From positions 62,001-126,000 of the forward strand of contig JAFKEW010000049.1 of the NCBI GenBank assembly GCA_017308375.1: DNA of 64,000 nt. Reading direction: 5' to 3'. The notes below the pieces were generated by a model. That model was not told the origin of the DNA. It ran no database searches and saw only the letters and a list, made by a program, of their open reading frames with translations. The position numbers and the translations under genes were made by a program. This DNA is from Alphaproteobacteria bacterium. GTDB lineage: Bacteria; Pseudomonadota; Alphaproteobacteria; Micropepsales; Micropepsaceae. Positions 18,110 to 25,134 of the stretch are shown here, in pieces (position 1 is the first letter of the stretch; each line of letters begins with the position of its first letter).

Positions 18110-19369
18110 ATGAGCGCGATTTCGCCCGCACGTTATCTCGCCATTGCAGCCGCGGTGGTGGGCGCGCTGGCCATTCTGACCGCGGCGTTCAACATCTATG
18201 TCGATCCCTATCGCATGTACGGCACCGACCGGCTGCCGGTGAAGCCGGACATCTACCGCCACGCGGCCCTTGCGAAATCCTACATGCTGCTGAGAGCACA
18301 TGCGCGGACGGTGATCCTGGGCAATTCCCGCACCCAGATCGGTATCGACCCCGACAGCCGCGAATGGCCCGCATCCGCAAAGCCGGTGTTCAACGCCGCG
18401 GAAGCCAATGGCGATCTGTTCGGGGCCTACCGCCTGTTGCAGCACGCGATGGCCGCATCACCGCCGCAATTGATCGTCGTGGGAGTCGATTTCAACGATT
18501 TCCGCGAGACACGGCGCCAGCCGGACAGCGTGGGCGCAGATGAACGGCGCCTGCTGGTTAGCCGCGACGGCAGCCCCAACGGCGAGATGACGGTGCAATT
18601 GTGGCGCGACTTCTTCCTGACGGCGCTGAGCCTGGATGCGCTGCGCGCCAGCGTGCACACCATGCTGGACCAGCACGACCCGGCCGCACGCACCATGACG
18701 AAGGATGGTTTCAATCCGCTGCACGAATTCGGCCCCATCGTGGCCCGTGCGGGCCTGCGTCAGATCTTCCTGCAGAACGGCGCCCAATATGCGGCGCGCC
18801 TGCGCGAGCAGGCCGCGTCCCCAATCGCGGCCGGATCGGGCAATGCCGAACTGGAACATCTGTCCGATATCGTGCGTCTGGCCGCCGAACACAAAGCCCG
18901 GCTGATTGTCTTCATTCAGCCTTATCACGCGCGCTATCTGGAAATGCTGCACGATCAGGGGCTGTGGCCGGCGTTCGTCGCGTGGAAAGAAGCCATGCTT
19001 GCAGCCATCGATGCGGCCGCGGGCCCTGAGCGCGATCTGGTCCGCGTGTTCGACTTCACGGATTACGACGACGTCAGCACCGAGCGGATTCCCGATGCCG
19101 GTGATACGCGGTCCATCATGCGCTGGTACCTCGACCCCACGCACTACAGCCGCGATCTCGGCGATCTGATGATCGCCTGCATGATGGGGGCCGGGCCCGT
19201 GCTGGGCGCGGAAATCGATGACACCACCATTGCCGCGAATAACGCCCGTATCGATATGAATCGCGACAGATTGCTGGGGGACGGTCACGAAGCCATGGCG
19301 ACAGAACCGCTGAAGCTGACCGCGCGCGACAAGGTGGCGGTGCCACCAGCCATTCAGTCCAGCCGGTAG
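18110..19369 (+). CDS. SGNH/AlgX-like partner of the MBOAT acyltransferase
   Basis: 419 residues with one N-terminal membrane anchor (YLAIAAAVVGALAILTAAF) and a periplasmic domain. VILGNSRTQIGID (Ser73) resembles SGNH block I and WYLDPTHYS (about D340/H343) the Asp-x-x-His block. Downstream of the MBOAT gene by 3 bases, so almost certainly translated together; by analogy with AlgI/AlgJ/AlgX it would accept the acyl group and place it on a glycan. Its last codons overlap the convergent GNAT gene by 16 bases. The glycan is unknown. Confidence 0.75.
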   Translation: MSAISPARYLAIAAAVVGALAILTAAFNIYVDPYRMYGTDRLPVKPDIYRHAALAKSYMLLRAHARTVILGNSRTQIGIDPDSREWPASAKPVFNAAEANGDLFGAYRLLQHAMAASPPQLIVVGVDFNDFRETRRQPDSVGADERRLLVSRDGSPNGEMTVQLWRDFFLTALSLDALRASVHTMLDQHDPAARTMTKDGFNPLHEFGPIVARAGLRQIFLQNGAQYAARLREQAASPIAAGSGNAELEHLSDIVRLAAEHKARLIVFIQPYHARYLEMLHDQGLWPAFVAWKEAMLAAIDAAAGPERDLVRVFDFTDYDDVSTERIPDAGDTRSIMRWYLDPTHYSRDLGDLMIACMMGAGPVLGAEIDDTTIAANNARIDMNRDRLLGDGHEAMATEPLKLTARDKVAVPPAIQSSR

Positions 19370-19842
19370 CGCCGCCATGCAGCACCGGCTTCGCGCCCGG
19401 TATCGTCGGGGCCGGACAATGCCGTCCAGCCGCCCGCCTCATAAAACGCGATGGCCGCATGATTTTCGAGATCGACCTTCAAGGTGATGCCGCCGCCCGC
19501 ACGCGCACGCAAATGGGCGACCAGCAGACGGCCGATGCCGCGGCCCTGCATTGCCGGATCGACATAAAGACAGTGCAGGAAATGGTGGGGCACATAGTAA
19601 CTGGCCAGCCCCACCACGCTATGCCCAAGGCGGGCGAGATAAACCTCTTCCTCCTCGGCGAAGCGCAGGAAGTCCTCAGCCACGAACCATGAGGGCGCGC
19701 GCCAGGAGAAAGCGGCACGGCCGCTGCGCTCATAGACAGCGGCTGCAGCCGCAAGTTCATCGCGCGTGTGCGCACGCGTCACCCAGACATGCGCGCCGGC
19801 ATCAGCACTCGATCTGGTCCTGTGGCCGGGCGTGCTTGCCAT
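19354..19842 (-). CDS. GNAT-family N-acetyltransferase
   Basis: 162 residues with the acetyl-CoA site LYVDPAMQGRGIGRLLVAHL (residues about 91-110) and the usual C-terminal ENHAAIAFYEAGGW. Starts 12 bases after the dihydrolipoyl dehydrogenase stop and is probably co-transcribed with it. Its 3' end overlaps the convergent SGNH-like gene. Substrate unknown. Confidence 0.85.
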   Translation of the reverse strand: MASTPGHRTRSSADAGAHVWVTRAHTRDELAAAAAVYERSGRAAFSWRAPSWFVAEDFLRFAEEEEVYLARLGHSVVGLASYYVPHHFLHCLYVDPAMQGRGIGRLLVAHLRARAGGGITLKVDLENHAAIAFYEAGGWTALSGPDDTGREAGAAWRRYRLD

Positions 19843-19854
19843 GGGCGCATCATC

Positions 19855-21258
19855 TCACATCTGCATCGTCCAGCCTTCCACGCCCATGGCGGCCTGGCGC
19901 ACCGCCTCGGCAAGCGTGGGATGGGCATGGGAAGTGCGGGCGATATCCTCGCTCGACGCGCCGAATTCGATGGCAAGCGCCGCCTCGGCAATCAGATTGC
20001 CTGCTTCCGCCCCCAGAATATGCACGCCCAATACGCGATCGGTCTTGGCATCGGCGAGGATTTTCGCAAAGCCATCGGTGGCGGCAATGGTCTTGGCGCG
20101 CGCATTGGCGGTGAAGGGGAATTTGCCGGTCTTGTAAGCGATACCGGCGGCCTTCAACTCTTCTTCCGTTTTGCCGACGCTGGCCACTTCGGGTGCGGTG
20201 TAGACCACCGCCGGAATGGCATCGTAATTCACATGCCCCGCCTTGCCGGCAATGGTCTCGACCGCGGCCACGGCTTCGTCTTCGGCCTTGTGCGCCAGCA
20301 TCGGCCCTTCACGGCAATCGCCGATGGCCCAGATGCCTTCGACATTGGTGCGGAAATGGCTATCCGTCACCACACGGCCGCGGGCATCCAGCTTGACACC
20401 CGCCGTATCGAGCCCCAGGCCATCCGTATACGGACGGCGCCCGATGGACACCAGCATCACATCGGTTTCAATTGTCTGTGCCGCACCGCCCGCCGCCGGT
20501 TCGATGGAAACCGCGAGGTGGGAGGATTTCTTTTCCACGCCCACCACCTTTGACGAAAGCCGGAAAGCGATCCCTTGCCGCTGCAGGATGCGCTGAAACT
20601 GCTTGCCGGTTTCACCGTCAAGGCCCGGCGTGATGCGATCGAGGAATTCGACCACCGTCACGTCCGCACCGAGGCGCCGCCACACCGAACCCAGTTCGAG
20701 CCCGATATAGCCGCCGCCGACAACCAGCAGCCGCTTCGGCACGGCCTTCAATTCCAGCGCACCGGTGGAGGAGACGATGCGTTCCTCATCGATCGCAACA
20801 CCCGGCAAGGGCGCCACATCCGATCCGGTGGCGATGACGATGTTGCGGGCTTCGAGCGCGCGGGTGGCGCCATCGCGCGTCTTCACCGTGATGCGGCCGG
20901 GTGCGGTGATCACCGCTTCGCCCACGATCGCTTCCGCCTTGTTCTTCTTGAGCAGGAATTCGACACCGCGGGTCAATTCGCCCACAACCTTGGTCTTGTG
21001 CGCCATCATCGCCGGAAGATCGAGCGACACCTGCGCCTTGATCCCTAGCTTCGCGAAATCATGGCCCGCTTCGGCAAAACGCTCACTAGCGTGCAGAAGC
21101 GCCTTGGAGGGAATGCAGCCGACATTGAGACAGGTACCGCCGAAGGTCCCGCGCTTGTCGATACAGGCAGCATTGAGGCCAAGCTGGCCCGCGCGGATCG
21201 CAGCATTGTATCCGCCCGGCCCGCCGCCGATCACAACAACATCAAAAATATCGGCCAT
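19855..21258 (-). CDS. lpdA: Dihydrolipoyl dehydrogenase (E3), general/2-oxoglutarate type
   Basis: 467-residue FAD flavoprotein that reoxidises dihydrolipoamide of 2-oxoacid dehydrogenase complexes with NAD+. FAD site VVVIGGGPGGYNAA, redox disulfide C43/C48 in GGTCLNVGCIPSKAL, NAD site [15 protein letters not shown] and the C-terminal interface motif HAHPTLAEA are all present. The ATG at 21258 gives MADIFDVVVIG; the frame stays open to 21858, but that part is the complement of the Ala-rich gene and its leader. It stands apart from other complex genes, so it probably serves 2-oxoglutarate dehydrogenase encoded elsewhere; a second E3 lies at 39143-40543. Confidence 0.93.
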   Translation of the reverse strand: MADIFDVVVIGGGPGGYNAAIRAGQLGLNAACIDKRGTFGGTCLNVGCIPSKALLHASERFAEAGHDFAKLGIKAQVSLDLPAMMAHKTKVVGELTRGVEFLLKKNKAEAIVGEAVITAPGRITVKTRDGATRALEARNIVIATGSDVAPLPGVAIDEERIVSSTGALELKAVPKRLLVVGGGYIGLELGSVWRRLGADVTVVEFLDRITPGLDGETGKQFQRILQRQGIAFRLSSKVVGVEKKSSHLAVSIEPAAGGAAQTIETDVMLVSIGRRPYTDGLGLDTAGVKLDARGRVVTDSHFRTNVEGIWAIGDCREGPMLAHKAEDEAVAAVETIAGKAGHVNYDAIPAVVYTAPEVASVGKTEEELKAAGIAYKTGKFPFTANARAKTIAATDGFAKILADAKTDRVLGVHILGAEAGNLIAEAALAIEFGASSEDIARTSHAHPTLAEAVRQAAMGVEGWTMQM

Positions 21259-21475
21259 GGCCACTCCCAATCCGATGCTCCAAGGAGCCGCCTTATGACG
21301 CCCACGGCACGGAGTTGCAATTCGCGCCGCCGGTGTGGGCTCTCTTGCCGCCACAAGAATGCCGCTTTGCGGGTCCTTGCTAAAATTGCCAAGCTTTTTG
21401 GCACTGGAAGGGTGGCATCGCCATCCAGCAGCCGCTACCGTTGCAGAGACATACGCGGGAAAAGGGAGAATTTTC

Positions 21476-22270
21476 ATGAAAATCAAAGATTTATTGCTTG
21501 CTGGCACAACTGCGATAATCGCCGGCACCGTTGCATTTGGCATCAACACGGCTGTTGCGGCGGATGCAGGGGCGACGGCACAGGCTGCCGGCGCGATGGC
21601 CGGCGCCGCCAAGGACGCGGCTGTGAGCACAGCCACCAAGGCCGCCGACAGCGCGACAAGCACGGCGAAAGATGCCGCCGCAAAAGCCGCTGATAAAGCA
21701 GCCGACAAAGCCGCCAGTGCTGCGAGCGATGCGGCCGATGCAGCAGGCGCTGCCAAAGATGCCGCCAGCGATGCCAAGGACGCAGCCGCCAAGGCGGTCA
21801 CCGGCGAAGACACATCCAAGGCAGCGGCCAGCGAAGACGCTTCCAAGGCGAAAACCAAACATCATCGCCATCACCATGCGATGAAGAACAAGAAGGGCGG
21901 CACAAGCGAAGAGAATGAAACCCGCGAGCTGAACGAGAAACAGCTGGCCGCGCCGGGCACGCCTGCCGCAACAACACCGGCACCCGAAGCTGCCGCACCG
22001 GCCGATGCAGCCACGCCTGCGCCTGCCGCAACAACGCCGGCGCCGGAAGCCGCCGCACCGGCTGATGCAGCCACGCCTGCACCCGCCGCAACAACACCGG
22101 CACCGGAAGCCGCCGCGCCGGCTGCGGATGCCGCCAGTGACGCGGCGGAAAAAGCCGATACAGCCGCAGACAAGGCGAAGGACGCAGCCGATAGCGCAAA
22201 AGATGCCGCCGACAGCGCGAAAGACGCGGCCGAGCATGCGCACGACGCAGGCAGCATGAGCCCGCAATAA
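21476..22270 (+). CDS. Exported Ala/Lys/Asp-rich repeat protein (LEA-like)
   Basis: 264 residues starting at ATG 21476 with AAGGGAGA upstream. An N-terminal signal or anchor (LLLAGTTAIIAGTVAFG...AVAADA) precedes low-complexity KDAA/KAADKAAD heptad-like stretches of the kind seen in LEA and apolipoprotein-like helices, then a His-rich patch (KTKHHRHHHAMKNKK), a Pro/Ala linker made of three tandem 20-residue repeats (PAATTPAPEAAAPADAAT), and a second KDAADSAKDAAD helix. Probable periplasmic or envelope stress protein, by composition only. It ends with a strong terminator and sits next to the stress-response locus, but I do not see an EcfG-type promoter in front of it. Confidence 0.75.
   Translation: MKIKDLLLAGTTAIIAGTVAFGINTAVAADAGATAQAAGAMAGAAKDAAVSTATKAADSATSTAKDAAAKAADKAADKAASAASDAADAAGAAKDAASDAKDAAAKAVTGEDTSKAAASEDASKAKTKHHRHHHAMKNKKGGTSEENETRELNEKQLAAPGTPAATTPAPEAAAPADAATPAPAATTPAPEAAAPADAATPAPAATTPAPEAAAPAADAASDAAEKADTAADKAKDAADSAKDAADSAKDAAEHAHDAGSMSPQ
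21961..22122 (+). repeat. 60-bp in-frame tandem repeat inside the Ala-rich gene
   Basis: Units start at 21961, 22021 and 22081 with exact 60-base spacing and few differences; the third is incomplete. Each encodes 20 residues rich in Pro, Ala and Thr. Period length is a multiple of 3, so copy number could vary without breaking the frame. Confidence 0.85.
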
Positions 22271-22292
22271 GCGTCAGAACAATGCGATCATG

Positions 22293-22321
22293 AAAAAGGG
22301 CCGGTTCTACCGGCCCTTTTT
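22293..22321. terminator. Bidirectional terminator between the Ala-rich gene and ecfG
   Basis: GGGCCGG (22298-22304), loop TTCTA, CCGGCCC (22310-22316), followed by five T and preceded by five A, so it can serve both converging genes. Confidence 0.88.
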
Positions 22322-22339
22322 ACTTCCATCTCTGGTTCT

Positions 22340-22981
22340 TCAGTCTTTCTCATCCTTGGAGGAATGATCCGGTGTCAACCGGTCGAGCTGCTCCATGATC
22401 TCTTTTGCGGCCTGACCATTGCCAGGCCGCTTGACCGCGTGCAGCGAACGATCTCCGTCCAGAATATTGATCAGAGCCCGGCGCGCCCGCGCCACGCGGC
22501 TTTTCACCGTGCCGACGGCGCAATGGCAGATCGCCGCCGCCTCCTCATAAGAAAAGCCACCGGCACCGACCAGGATCAGCGCCTCGCGCTGTTCATCGGA
22601 CAGGCTGCGCAAGGCGCGCGCGGTATCGCTCAGATCCGCGGCCCAGTTCTGATCCTGTGCACTGCCGGGAATACGCTCCGCCGATTCCTGATCCCACGGC
22701 GCCTGCCGCCAGGCGCGCCTGCGATCGGAATAGAACTGGTTGCGCAGGATCGTGAACAGCCAGGCTTTCAGATTGGTGCCGGGGACGAAACTGTCGCGCG
22801 ATTGCCAGGCACGGACGAGGGCTTCCTGTGCCAGATCGTCGGCCATTTCGGGATTGCCGCACAGCGAACGGGCAAATGCGCGCAGAAACGGAATCAGCGA
22901 CAGCAGTTCCGATTTGAAGTCGCCTGGGCCTTCAGGCCGTTCAGACGACGCAGGTGCGTGAGGTTCGGTCCGCACAGTCAA
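22340..22981 (-). CDS. ecfG: General stress response ECF sigma factor EcfG
   Basis: 213-residue sigma factor. Region 2 (LIPFLRAFARSLCGNPEMAD, DLAQEALVRAWQSRDSF, LKAWLFTILRNQFYSDRRR) and region 4 (LSDEQREALILVGAGGFSYE, CHCAVGTVKSRVARARRAL) are intact and typical of ECF15. The first codon is TTG at 22981 overlapping the nepR stop (TTGA); a GTG two codons in is an alternative. It directs transcription from GGAAC-N16/17-CGTT promoters and is held inactive by NepR until PhyR is phosphorylated. Co-transcribed with nepR from the autoregulated promoter at 23305-23329. Confidence 0.94.
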   Translation of the reverse strand: MTVRTEPHAPASSERPEGPGDFKSELLSLIPFLRAFARSLCGNPEMADDLAQEALVRAWQSRDSFVPGTNLKAWLFTILRNQFYSDRRRAWRQAPWDQESAERIPGSAQDQNWAADLSDTARALRSLSDEQREALILVGAGGFSYEEAAAICHCAVGTVKSRVARARRALINILDGDRSLHAVKRPGNGQAAKEIMEQLDRLTPDHSSKDEKD

Positions 22982-23196
22982 GACGCCTTCTTTCCAGGGC
23001 CATCGCCACCGTCGATTTTTTTCAGGAGTTCGAGAAATTCGCCGGGCACCGGCTCCTGAACGACATTGTCGTAGAGCCGGCGCAATTCCCGCCCCAGGGC
23101 ACGTTGCCGGGCACGAATGGCCCGCGCCCGCTCCCGATCAGGCGTTTCCTCGTCAGGCGCGGCTTTCGTGGCGGGGTTCGGGTTCACGACGGACAC
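22978..23196 (-). CDS. nepR: Anti-sigma factor NepR
   Basis: 72-residue anti-sigma factor that binds EcfG and is released by phosphorylated PhyR. The core IRARQRALGRELRRLYDNVV followed by EPVPGEFLELLKK is the conserved NepR helix pair. I placed the start at GTG 23196 because GGAG lies 7 bases upstream and the length is normal for the family; an ATG at 23277 would add 27 residues but has no ribosome site and would lie close to the predicted transcription start. Translationally coupled to ecfG. Confidence 0.9.
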   Translation of the reverse strand: MSVVNPNPATKAAPDEETPDRERARAIRARQRALGRELRRLYDNVVQEPVPGEFLELLKKIDGGDGPGKKAS

Positions 23197-23304
23197 ATTC
23201 GATCTCCAGCGGGCGATGTCCGGCAGGGTTCGAACAATTGGCTGGCCCTTGGACGGGCGCAGCCATGATTCGGCCATGGCCGGGTTGCGTACTACTGAGG
23301 GACG

Positions 23305-23329
23305 AACGCGGCGGATCGGCGAAGGTTCC
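23305..23329 (-). promoter_or_regulatory. EcfG-type promoter for nepR-ecfG
   Basis: On the minus strand GGAAC (23329-23325), 16-base spacer, CGTT (23308-23305): an exact match to the consensus recognised by alphaproteobacterial EcfG. It implies autoactivation of the anti-sigma/sigma operon. Confidence 0.88.
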
Positions 23330-23338
23330 GGCCGGTTT

Positions 23339-23364
23339 GGAACTTTTTGCGCAGAACGCGCGTT
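23339..23364 (+). promoter_or_regulatory. EcfG-type promoter for phyR
   Basis: GGAAC (23339-23343), 17-base spacer, CGTT (23361-23364), about 42 bases before the phyR start codon. Exact consensus. Back to back with the nepR promoter, 9 bases between the two -35 elements. Confidence 0.88.
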
Positions 23365-23405
23365 GTTAAACGTGGAACTACGGAAAACCCGAGGGAGGCT
23401 GGCCC

Positions 23406-24203
23406 ATGAGTATGACGCAAATCCTTGCGCCGCATCTGCCGTTTCTGCGCCGCTATGCCCGGGCACTGACAGGGTCGCAATCGAGCGGGGATGCCTATGT
23501 ACGGGCCGCATTGTCGGCGCTGCTCTCCGGCGAACAGGCGCTCGATGCGGACACCCCGCCCCGGCTGGCGCTTTATCGTCTGTTTCATGCCATCTGGTCC
23601 ACGGCGTCCGGCCAGATCGACGATGAGGAAGGCGGGCCGGAGCCGGAAGGCTTCGACGCCGAGGAGCGGCTGCAGGCGCTGAGCGCGACACGGCGCGCAT
23701 CGCTGCTGTTGACGGCCGTGGAAGCATTCAACCTGAGCGATGCTGCCTACATTCTGGATGAAACGCCGGAGGCGGTGGAAAAAGCCATCGTCGATGCCCA
23801 GTCGATCATCGACCGCCAACTGGCTTCGCGCGTCATGATCATCGAGGACGAGCCGATCATCGCGATGGATCTGGAGAATCTGGTCACCGAACTGGGCCAC
23901 CAGGTGGTGGCCACGGCATCGAGCCGGGCAGAAGCGATCACCAAGGCCCATCGCGAGCAGCCGGGATTGATTCTGGCGGACGTCAATCTGGGTGAAGGCG
24001 GCTCCGGCATCGACGCGGTGATCGAGATTCTGGAAAGTTTCGATATTCCGGTGATTTTCGTCACCGCCTATCCTGAAAAACTGCTGACCGGCGAACGGCC
24101 CGAACCCACTTATCTGATCGCCAAACCCTTCCTGCCGGAAACCGTGCAGGCCACGGTAAGCCAGGCGCTTTTTTTCCATCCCGCCAACAGGAAAGCAGCC
24201 TGA
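23406..24203 (+). CDS. phyR: Stress response regulator PhyR (sigma-like domain plus receiver)
   Basis: 265 residues. Residues 1-130 form the sigma-factor mimic (QILAPHLPFLRRYARALTGS ... SDAAYILDETPEAVEKAI), residues 142-260 the receiver domain with the acidic pocket MIIEDEP, phospho-acceptor D192 in LILADVNLGEGG, and the switch residues VTAY and AKPF. Phosphorylated PhyR sequesters NepR and frees EcfG. GAGGGAGG precedes the ATG. No cognate HWE/HisKA_2 kinase lies in the window. Confidence 0.95.
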   Translation: MSMTQILAPHLPFLRRYARALTGSQSSGDAYVRAALSALLSGEQALDADTPPRLALYRLFHAIWSTASGQIDDEEGGPEPEGFDAEERLQALSATRRASLLLTAVEAFNLSDAAYILDETPEAVEKAIVDAQSIIDRQLASRVMIIEDEPIIAMDLENLVTELGHQVVATASSRAEAITKAHREQPGLILADVNLGEGGSGIDAVIEILESFDIPVIFVTAYPEKLLTGERPEPTYLIAKPFLPETVQATVSQALFFHPANRKAA

Positions 24204-24282
24204 CCGGCTTTCGTGACGCGCCAAGGTGTGCGTTTATTCGTTAACCCGATCATGAGAATTTTGTACGGATTTGGAGGACAGT

Positions 24283-24591
24283 ATGGCCAGGCGAACCCGG
24301 CGCGGCGGTGACGGAGCAGCCCAGATGGAGGCACGCCTTGCCGCGCTGCGGCAGGATTTGGAGGCATTGCAGGAAGATATGCGGGGACTGGGCGAAGGGG
24401 TTGGCGAGGCGGCACAGGAACGCTTGCGCGAAGCCTTGCGGGCGACCGAAGGTTTGACGGCACAGGCCGAAGACTGGACCAACGAGAATCTGGGGTCCTT
24501 GCGGGAGATTGTGCGGGAGCAGCCGGTGGCCGCGTGCCTGGTCTCGGCAGGCATCGGCACCATTCTGGGCCTTCTGCTGTTCCGGCGCTGA
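24283..24591 (+). CDS. YqjD/ElaB-like (DUF883-type) membrane-anchored protein
   Basis: 102-residue protein with an Arg-rich N-terminus (MARRTRRGG), a long charged amphipathic/coiled-coil helix (QMEARLAALRQDLEALQEDM), and one C-terminal membrane segment ending in RR (LVSAGIGTILGLLLFRR). This is the layout of the YqjD/ElaB family, inner-membrane proteins linked to stationary phase and ribosome association in E. coli. Start at 24283 with GGAGGA upstream. Downstream of phyR; a weak EcfG-like element (GGAAA-N17-CGTG, 24190-24215) with two mismatches overlaps the phyR end. Forms a pair with the next gene. Confidence 0.7.
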   Translation: MARRTRRGGDGAAQMEARLAALRQDLEALQEDMRGLGEGVGEAAQERLREALRATEGLTAQAEDWTNENLGSLREIVREQPVAACLVSAGIGTILGLLLFRR

Positions 24592-24605
24592 ATCCGGTGG
24601 GGGGC

Positions 24606-24944
24606 ATGATCCGCAAGACCATCGGCGGCGTGGTGCTGGCCATGCTGGCCGGCTCTTTGCTGCTTGTGGGCGTGGGCTTTGCAGGCTTTGCAATTTATGC
24701 AGCCCTGCTGCCCGCCTTGGGCATGGCCGGGGCGGCGGCCTTGACCGCGTTCATCCTTCTGATCGGACCCGTAGTGTTTGCGTTGACAGCATTTCTGCAG
24801 CGCCGGCGGGAACCCCTGATAAAACCCGGCGAAATGGCGATGTTTGCCGCCCTGTCGGCCATTGTGCGGGAACGGCCGGTGCTGACCCTTCTGGGTGCCG
24901 GGCTGCTGGGCGCCGCCGAAATTTTCCTGAAAAAGCGCCGTTAG
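24606..24944 (+). CDS. YqjE-like small membrane protein
   Basis: 112 residues with two adjacent N-terminal transmembrane segments (VVLAMLAGSLLLVGVGFAGF and ALTAFILLIGPVVFALTAFL), then a cytoplasmic stretch and a short hydrophobic C-terminal region (VLTLLGAGLLGAAEIFL) ending KKRR. Spaced 14 bases after the YqjD-like gene, so same operon. Resembles YqjE/holin-X type proteins; function unknown. Confidence 0.6.
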   Translation: MIRKTIGGVVLAMLAGSLLLVGVGFAGFAIYAALLPALGMAGAAALTAFILLIGPVVFALTAFLQRRREPLIKPGEMAMFAALSAIVRERPVLTLLGAGLLGAAEIFLKKRR

Positions 24945-24955
24945 TCCGGAGCAGC

Positions 24956-24980
24956 GGAACCGGTACCGTCATCGCACGTT
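24956..24980 (+). promoter_or_regulatory. EcfG-type promoter for a micro-transcript
   Basis: GGAAC (24956-24960), 16-base spacer, CGTT (24977-24980), exact consensus, starting 12 bases after the YqjE-like stop. The predicted transcription start near 24987 would place a 27-codon ORF almost at the 5' end, with a terminator right behind it. Confidence 0.75.
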
Positions 24981-24995
24981 TGAATGGGGGAGCGG

Positions 24996-25079
24996 ATGTT
25001 CAGTCCGGTACGCCCCAGCCCCTTCGACAGCCCGCGCTGGATGTCCGCTCCTCTCTATTTGGGTGACCCATTCGGGTGA
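24996..25079 (+). CDS. Predicted 27-residue microprotein under EcfG-type control
   Basis: ATG at 24996 preceded by GGGGGAG (24986-24992); reads MFSPVRPSPFDSPRW then MSAPLYLGDP and ends FG before TGA at 25077-25079. It is bracketed by an exact EcfG-type promoter and an intrinsic terminator one base after the stop, giving a predicted RNA of about 120 nucleotides. The peptide is rich in Pro, Ser and aromatic residues with no membrane segment. I do not recognise it. The alternative is that the RNA itself is a small regulatory RNA and the ORF is incidental. Confidence 0.5.
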   Translation: MFSPVRPSPFDSPRWMSAPLYLGDPFG

Positions 25080-25080
25080 C

Positions 25081-25109
25081 GGGCGCGGGCCAAGGCCCGT
25101 GCCCGTTTT
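25081..25109 (+). terminator. Terminator of the stress micro-transcript
   Basis: GGGCGCGGGCC (25081-25091), AA loop, GGCCCGTGCCC (25094-25104) with one G-T wobble, then GTTTTC. The stem begins one base after the microORF stop. Confidence 0.82.
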
Positions 25110-25134
25110 CCTTTGCGGGCCTTGAAGCGGCACC

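Noticed and set aside
21259..21858. A 200-codon N-terminal extension of the dihydrolipoyl dehydrogenase frame
   Set aside because: It is the complement of the Ala-rich gene and its leader; the conserved protein begins at ATG 21258 with normal length.
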